Assembly: GCF_900102635.1 (NCBI RefSeq)
Contig: NZ_FMZQ01000014.1
Location: forward strand, 1 to 42,417
Source of the DNA: Ectopseudomonas chengduensis
GTDB lineage: Bacteria > Pseudomonadota > Gammaproteobacteria > Pseudomonadales > Pseudomonadaceae
DNA: 42,417 bases
Reading direction: 5' to 3'
In this document: piece after piece, positions 40,020-42,417 of the stretch
Layout of the letters: each line of letters starts with the position of its first letter
How positions within the stretch are numbered: position 1 is the stretch's first letter
Program-made: the position numbers and the translations under genes
Notes under the pieces: model-generated
What the model was told of the DNA's origin: nothing
Databases searched by the model: none
The model's input: only the letters and a program-made list of their open reading frames with translations

Positions 40020-41462
40020 CTACATCAGGAAGATCGACGCCAACCCCAGGAAGATGAAGAAACCGCCGCTGTCGGTCATGGCAGTGATCATCACGCTGGC
40101 CCCCATGGCCGGGTCGCGCCCCAGGCGTGCCAGGGTCATGGGGATCAGCACCCCCATCAGCGCCGCAAGCAGCAGGTTGAGGGTCATGGCCGCCGTCATC
40201 ACCACACCCAGCGACCAGCTGTCGTACAGGTAATAGGCCACCCCACCAATCACGCCGCCCCAGAGGATGCCGTTGATCAGGGAAACCCCCAGTTCCTTGC
40301 GCACCAGCCGCGCGGTGTTACCGGTGCTGACCTGATCCAGCGCCATGGCGCGTACGATCATGGTGATAGTCTGGTTGCCGGAGTTGCCGCCGATACCGGC
40401 GACGATGGGCATCAGCGCCGCCAGCGCCACCAGCTTCTCGATCGAGCCTTCGAACAGGCCGATCACCCGCGAAGCCAGGAATGCGGTGACCAGGTTGATA
40501 GCCAGCCAGGCCCAACGGTTGCGCACCGACTTCCACACCGAGGCGAAGATGTCTTCTTCCTCGCGCAGACCGGCCATGTTCAGCACTTCGCTTTCGCTTT
40601 CCTCACGGATCAGGTCGACCATCTCGTCGATGGTCAGACGGCCGATCAGCTTGCCGTTCTTGTCCACCACCGGGGCGGAAATGAGGTCGTAACGCTCGAA
40701 GGCCTGGGCGGCGTCATAACCGTCCTCATCCGGGTGAAAACTCACCGGATCGTCGGCCATGACTTCGCCGACCTGCTTGTCCGGGTCGTTGACCAACAGG
40801 CGCTTGATCGGCAGCACGCCCTTGAGCACGCCGTCGTAATCGACCACGAACAGCTTGTCGGTATGGCCCGGCAGCTCTTTCAGCCGGCGCAGGTAACGCA
40901 GAACCACTTCCAGGCTGACGTCTTCGCGGATGGTGACCATCTCGAAGTCCATCAGCGCACCAACCTGATCCTCTTCATAGGACAGGGCCGAACGCACACG
41001 CTCGCGCTGCTGGGCGTCGAGCGATTCCATCAGCTCATGAACGACGTCGCGCGGCAGTTCCGGCGCCAGGTCGGCGAGTTCGTCGGCGTCCAGGTCCTTG
41101 GCAGCGGCGAGAATCTCGTGATCGTCCATGTCGGCGATCAAGGTTTCCCGTACCGCGTCAGAGACTTCCAGCAAGATGTCGCCATCGCGCTCGGACTTGA
41201 CCAGCTGCCAGACGGTCAGACGTTCGTCGAGCGGCAAGGCTTCGAGGATGTGGGCAATGTCCGCAGGGTGCAGATCTTCGAGCTTGCGCTGCAGCTCGAC
41301 GAGATTCTGACGATGCACCAGGTTCTCGACCCGGTCGTGATGCTGGCCTTCCTGACGATGAGTCAGGTCTTCGACCAGTTTGTGCCGATGCAGTAGTTCG
41401 ATCACCTGGGCCAGGCGATCCTGCAAGCTTTCTTGCGGCTTTTTGGCTTCTACTTCAGTCAT
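40020..41462 (-). CDS. mgtE: Magnesium transporter MgtE
   Basis: A 480-residue Mg2+ channel. The N-domain (residues about 20-150, LHPADIAHILEALPLDERL and DADELADLAPELP) and paired CBS domains (MTIREDVSLEVVLRYLRRL-type start; GVLPIKRLLVNDPDKQVGEVM; APVVDKNGKLIGRLTIDEMVDLI) form the cytosolic Mg2+ sensor, and a five-helix pore follows, with PIVAGIGGNSGNQT and the last helices AMTDSGGFFIFLGLA, where the Asp corresponds to the pore ion-binding residue. The start at 41462 has GGAG six bases upstream; a GTG at 41474 is discounted. Confidence 0.95.
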   Translation of the reverse strand: MTEVEAKKPQESLQDRLAQVIELLHRHKLVEDLTHRQEGQHHDRVENLVHRQNLVELQRKLEDLHPADIAHILEALPLDERLTVWQLVKSERDGDILLEVSDAVRETLIADMDDHEILAAAKDLDADELADLAPELPRDVVHELMESLDAQQRERVRSALSYEEDQVGALMDFEMVTIREDVSLEVVLRYLRRLKELPGHTDKLFVVDYDGVLKGVLPIKRLLVNDPDKQVGEVMADDPVSFHPDEDGYDAAQAFERYDLISAPVVDKNGKLIGRLTIDEMVDLIREESESEVLNMAGLREEEDIFASVWKSVRNRWAWLAINLVTAFLASRVIGLFEGSIEKLVALAALMPIVAGIGGNSGNQTITMIVRAMALDQVSTGNTARLVRKELGVSLINGILWGGVIGGVAYYLYDSWSLGVVMTAAMTLNLLLAALMGVLIPMTLARLGRDPAMGASVMITAMTDSGGFFIFLGLASIFLM

Positions 41463-41785
41463 AGCGCGCTCCACCCCCAGTTGGCGGGCACGCCAGAGGG
41501 GATCAATCAGGTCTTACACGATTGTGCGAGGGGAGTATTGAGTAACTACTGGGTAAGTCCATGGTGGTATTCCACAAGCCCCGGCGGGGCTGACGCGGCG
41601 AATGATAACACCGCAAAACAGCTTTGTACGTGACAAAAGCGCGGCAAGAACAACTGCTTGCATCACAAACTTCGATCTCGCATGAAAACCTGGCTATGCG
41701 ACGTCAGCGCTCCCCGCCAGGACACCCTGGCGAGCGCGAAAAAACGGTCTAACCTGAAGCAGGCAAACGTCACGGAGGACGATTC
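41463..41785. other. Intergenic region between mgtE and the DUF4124 gene
   Basis: A 323-bp gene-free divergent gap. It contains hairpins AGCCCCGGCGGGGCT (41577-41591) and CGCCAGG/CCTGGCG (41715-41732), an AT-rich stretch (about 41600-41680), and a ribosome-binding site GGAGGA just before 41786. The frame at 41658-42080 across it has arginine-rich, non-protein-like composition and overlaps the DUF4124 gene, so I do not call it. Promoters for both flanking genes must lie here, but I cannot pick clear hexamers. No M-box leader was recognised. Confidence 0.5.
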
Positions 41786-42280
41786 ATGCGAGGACAGCAC
41801 GTCGCAGCGCTACTGGCCGCTGCGCTTCTCTACCCTATTGCAGACAGCTCGGCCGCCAGCGTGTTCCGCTGCGTCGACGCTGACGGCCATATCACCTTCA
41901 CCCGCCACGGCTGCACCGACGATCAGCAGCAGCATCTGCAGGATGCGCGCAACCACACGCCCAGTAGCGGCAAGCCAATCCCCCTGGCCGACCCAGGCCG
42001 ACGTACGACAACTGCCTCGGCAAGCAGTGGCGAGGTGGTCATCGTCGGCCAACAGGACGATGGCTGCGGCAACCTGCTGACCAGCAGCGAAAGGCGCCAG
42101 GCAATCATCCGCAAGGAAGTGCGCCGCGGCATGAGCCGCGCCGACGTGGAAAGCAGCCTGGGCAAGCCGGACAGAGTCACGAGCAGCAATGGGCAGCAGC
42201 GCTATCACTACCGCGAAAAACGCAAAGGCGGCAGCAGCCGGCAGGTCAGTTTCGACGAAGCCGGCTGCGTGAAGAAATGA
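41786..42280 (+). CDS. DUF4124 exported protein with C-terminal SmpA/BamE-like segment
   Basis: A 164-residue protein with signal peptide (MRGQHVAALLAAALLYPIADSSA). The DUF4124-type domain directly after it has SVFRCVDADGHITFTRHGCTDD, with two cysteines. A low-complexity linker follows, then a C-terminal part EVRRGMSRADVESSLGKPDR and QRYHYREKR, resembling the betaalpha start of SmpA/OmlA/BamE domains that sense a G-x-P-D turn. Two more cysteines (DDGCGN and EAGCVKK) suggest two disulfides. GGAGGA precedes the ATG. It is followed by a strong terminator and has no operon partner in the window. Confidence 0.85.
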   Translation: MRGQHVAALLAAALLYPIADSSAASVFRCVDADGHITFTRHGCTDDQQQHLQDARNHTPSSGKPIPLADPGRRTTTASASSGEVVIVGQQDDGCGNLLTSSERRQAIIRKEVRRGMSRADVESSLGKPDRVTSSNGQQRYHYREKRKGGSSRQVSFDEAGCVKK

Positions 42281-42291
42281 TGCGCAAAGAA

Positions 42292-42319
42292 AAAGGGCCT
42301 GCATTGCTGCAGGCCCTTT
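42292..42319 (+). terminator. Intrinsic terminator after the DUF4124 gene
   Basis: AAAGGGCCTGCA (42292-42303), loop TTGC, TGCAGGCCCTTT (42308-42319) is a perfect 12-bp stem ending in T. It starts 11 bases past the stop codon. Being near-symmetric it can also act for the minus-strand tRNA-Arg transcript, whose 3' end is at 42325. Confidence 0.85.
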
Positions 42320-42324
42320 GGGTA

Positions 42325-42401
42325 TGGCGGACTCAGGAGGATTCGAACCTCCGACCGCTCGGTTCGTAGCCGAGTACTCTATCCAGCTGAGCTATGAGTC
42401 C
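42325..42401 (-). tRNA. tRNA-Arg (anticodon ACG)
   Basis: On the minus strand a 77-nt cloverleaf is complete: acceptor GGACTCA pairs with TGAGTCC, discriminator G73 and encoded CCA; D arm with AGCTGGATA; anticodon stem CTCGG/CCGAG around loop CTACGAA (anticodon ACG, A34 normally edited to inosine for CGN codons); T arm GGAGG-TTCGAAT-CCTCC. Its promoter lies beyond the right edge of the window. Confidence 0.97.
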
Positions 42402-42417
42402 ACACTTTGGCGCTTTT

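Noticed and set aside
41658..42080. A 140-codon plus-strand frame overlapping the DUF4124 gene
   Set aside because: It overlaps the better-supported gene in another frame and lacks domain or signal features.
42325..42401. tRNA-Arg as an integration site for a mobile element
   Set aside because: No integrase gene or direct repeat of the tRNA 3' end is visible within the window.

Overview
The window looks like chromosome from a Pseudomonas-type gammaproteobacterium: GC-rich, strong purine Shine-Dalgarno sequences, AmrZ next to a C-P lyase operon, a bolA/trhO/fumC block in Pseudomonas-like order, and several families of Pseudomonas-type REP palindromes. Tyrosine catabolism in short-type format plus a complete Na+-pumping oxaloacetate decarboxylase suggest the mendocina/oleovorans/alcaligenes side of the genus; that placement is inference. 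I see no prophage, insertion sequence, CRISPR array or plasmid gene.

Layout. 0.2-1.9 kb: an S4/pseudouridine-synthase homologue lacking the usual catalytic Asp, a tiny exported protein and TrmO. 1.9-2.7 kb: a divergent ABM/VOC pair around an AT-rich operator-like gap. 2.8-4.8 kb: an HBM-type chemoreceptor. 5.0-10.9 kb (minus): tyrosine catabolism (hpd, hmgA-like, fahA, maiA) plus an NSS amino-acid transporter, with a TyrR/PhhR-like box upstream of hpd. 10.9-12.9 kb: an ABM protein and a CTP-synthase-tail-like amidotransferase, divergent from a LysR regulator. 13.2-17.7 kb (minus): ABC exporter, DsbA-like protein, TrhO, BolA, DUF2059, with a 58-bp imperfect palindrome in the trhO-bolA gap. 18-21.1 kb (plus): DUF2804, fumC, flavin oxidoreductase. 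21.1-22.3 kb: an MFS transporter.

22.4-33.2 kb (minus) is a complete phosphonate operon phnCDEFGHIJKLMNP, mostly with overlapping start/stop codons. PhnCDE import phosphonate; PhnGHIJ with PhnK/L form C-P lyase; PhnM, PhnJ, PhnP and PhnN turn the ribosyl phosphonate into PRPP; PhnF is the likely repressor. Candidate PhnF operators lie upstream of phnC and inside the 5' end of phnF. REP elements have entered this operon at several places, including in frame inside phnN. amrZ is divergent from phnC.

34-37.2 kb (minus): oadG-oadA-oadB. 37.4-40 kb: an AraC regulator divergent from an SDR and two small exported proteins. 40-41.5 kb: mgtE (minus). 41.8-42.4 kb: a DUF4124 protein, a terminator, and tRNA-Arg(ACG) on the minus strand.

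The observations most worth a second look are the REP-encoded 19-residue insertion in PhnN, the candidate PhnF operators, the large palindrome near trhO, the pseudouridine-synthase homologue without catalytic Asp, and the LysR/ABM/amidotransferase module. No wholly new system is established from sequence alone.
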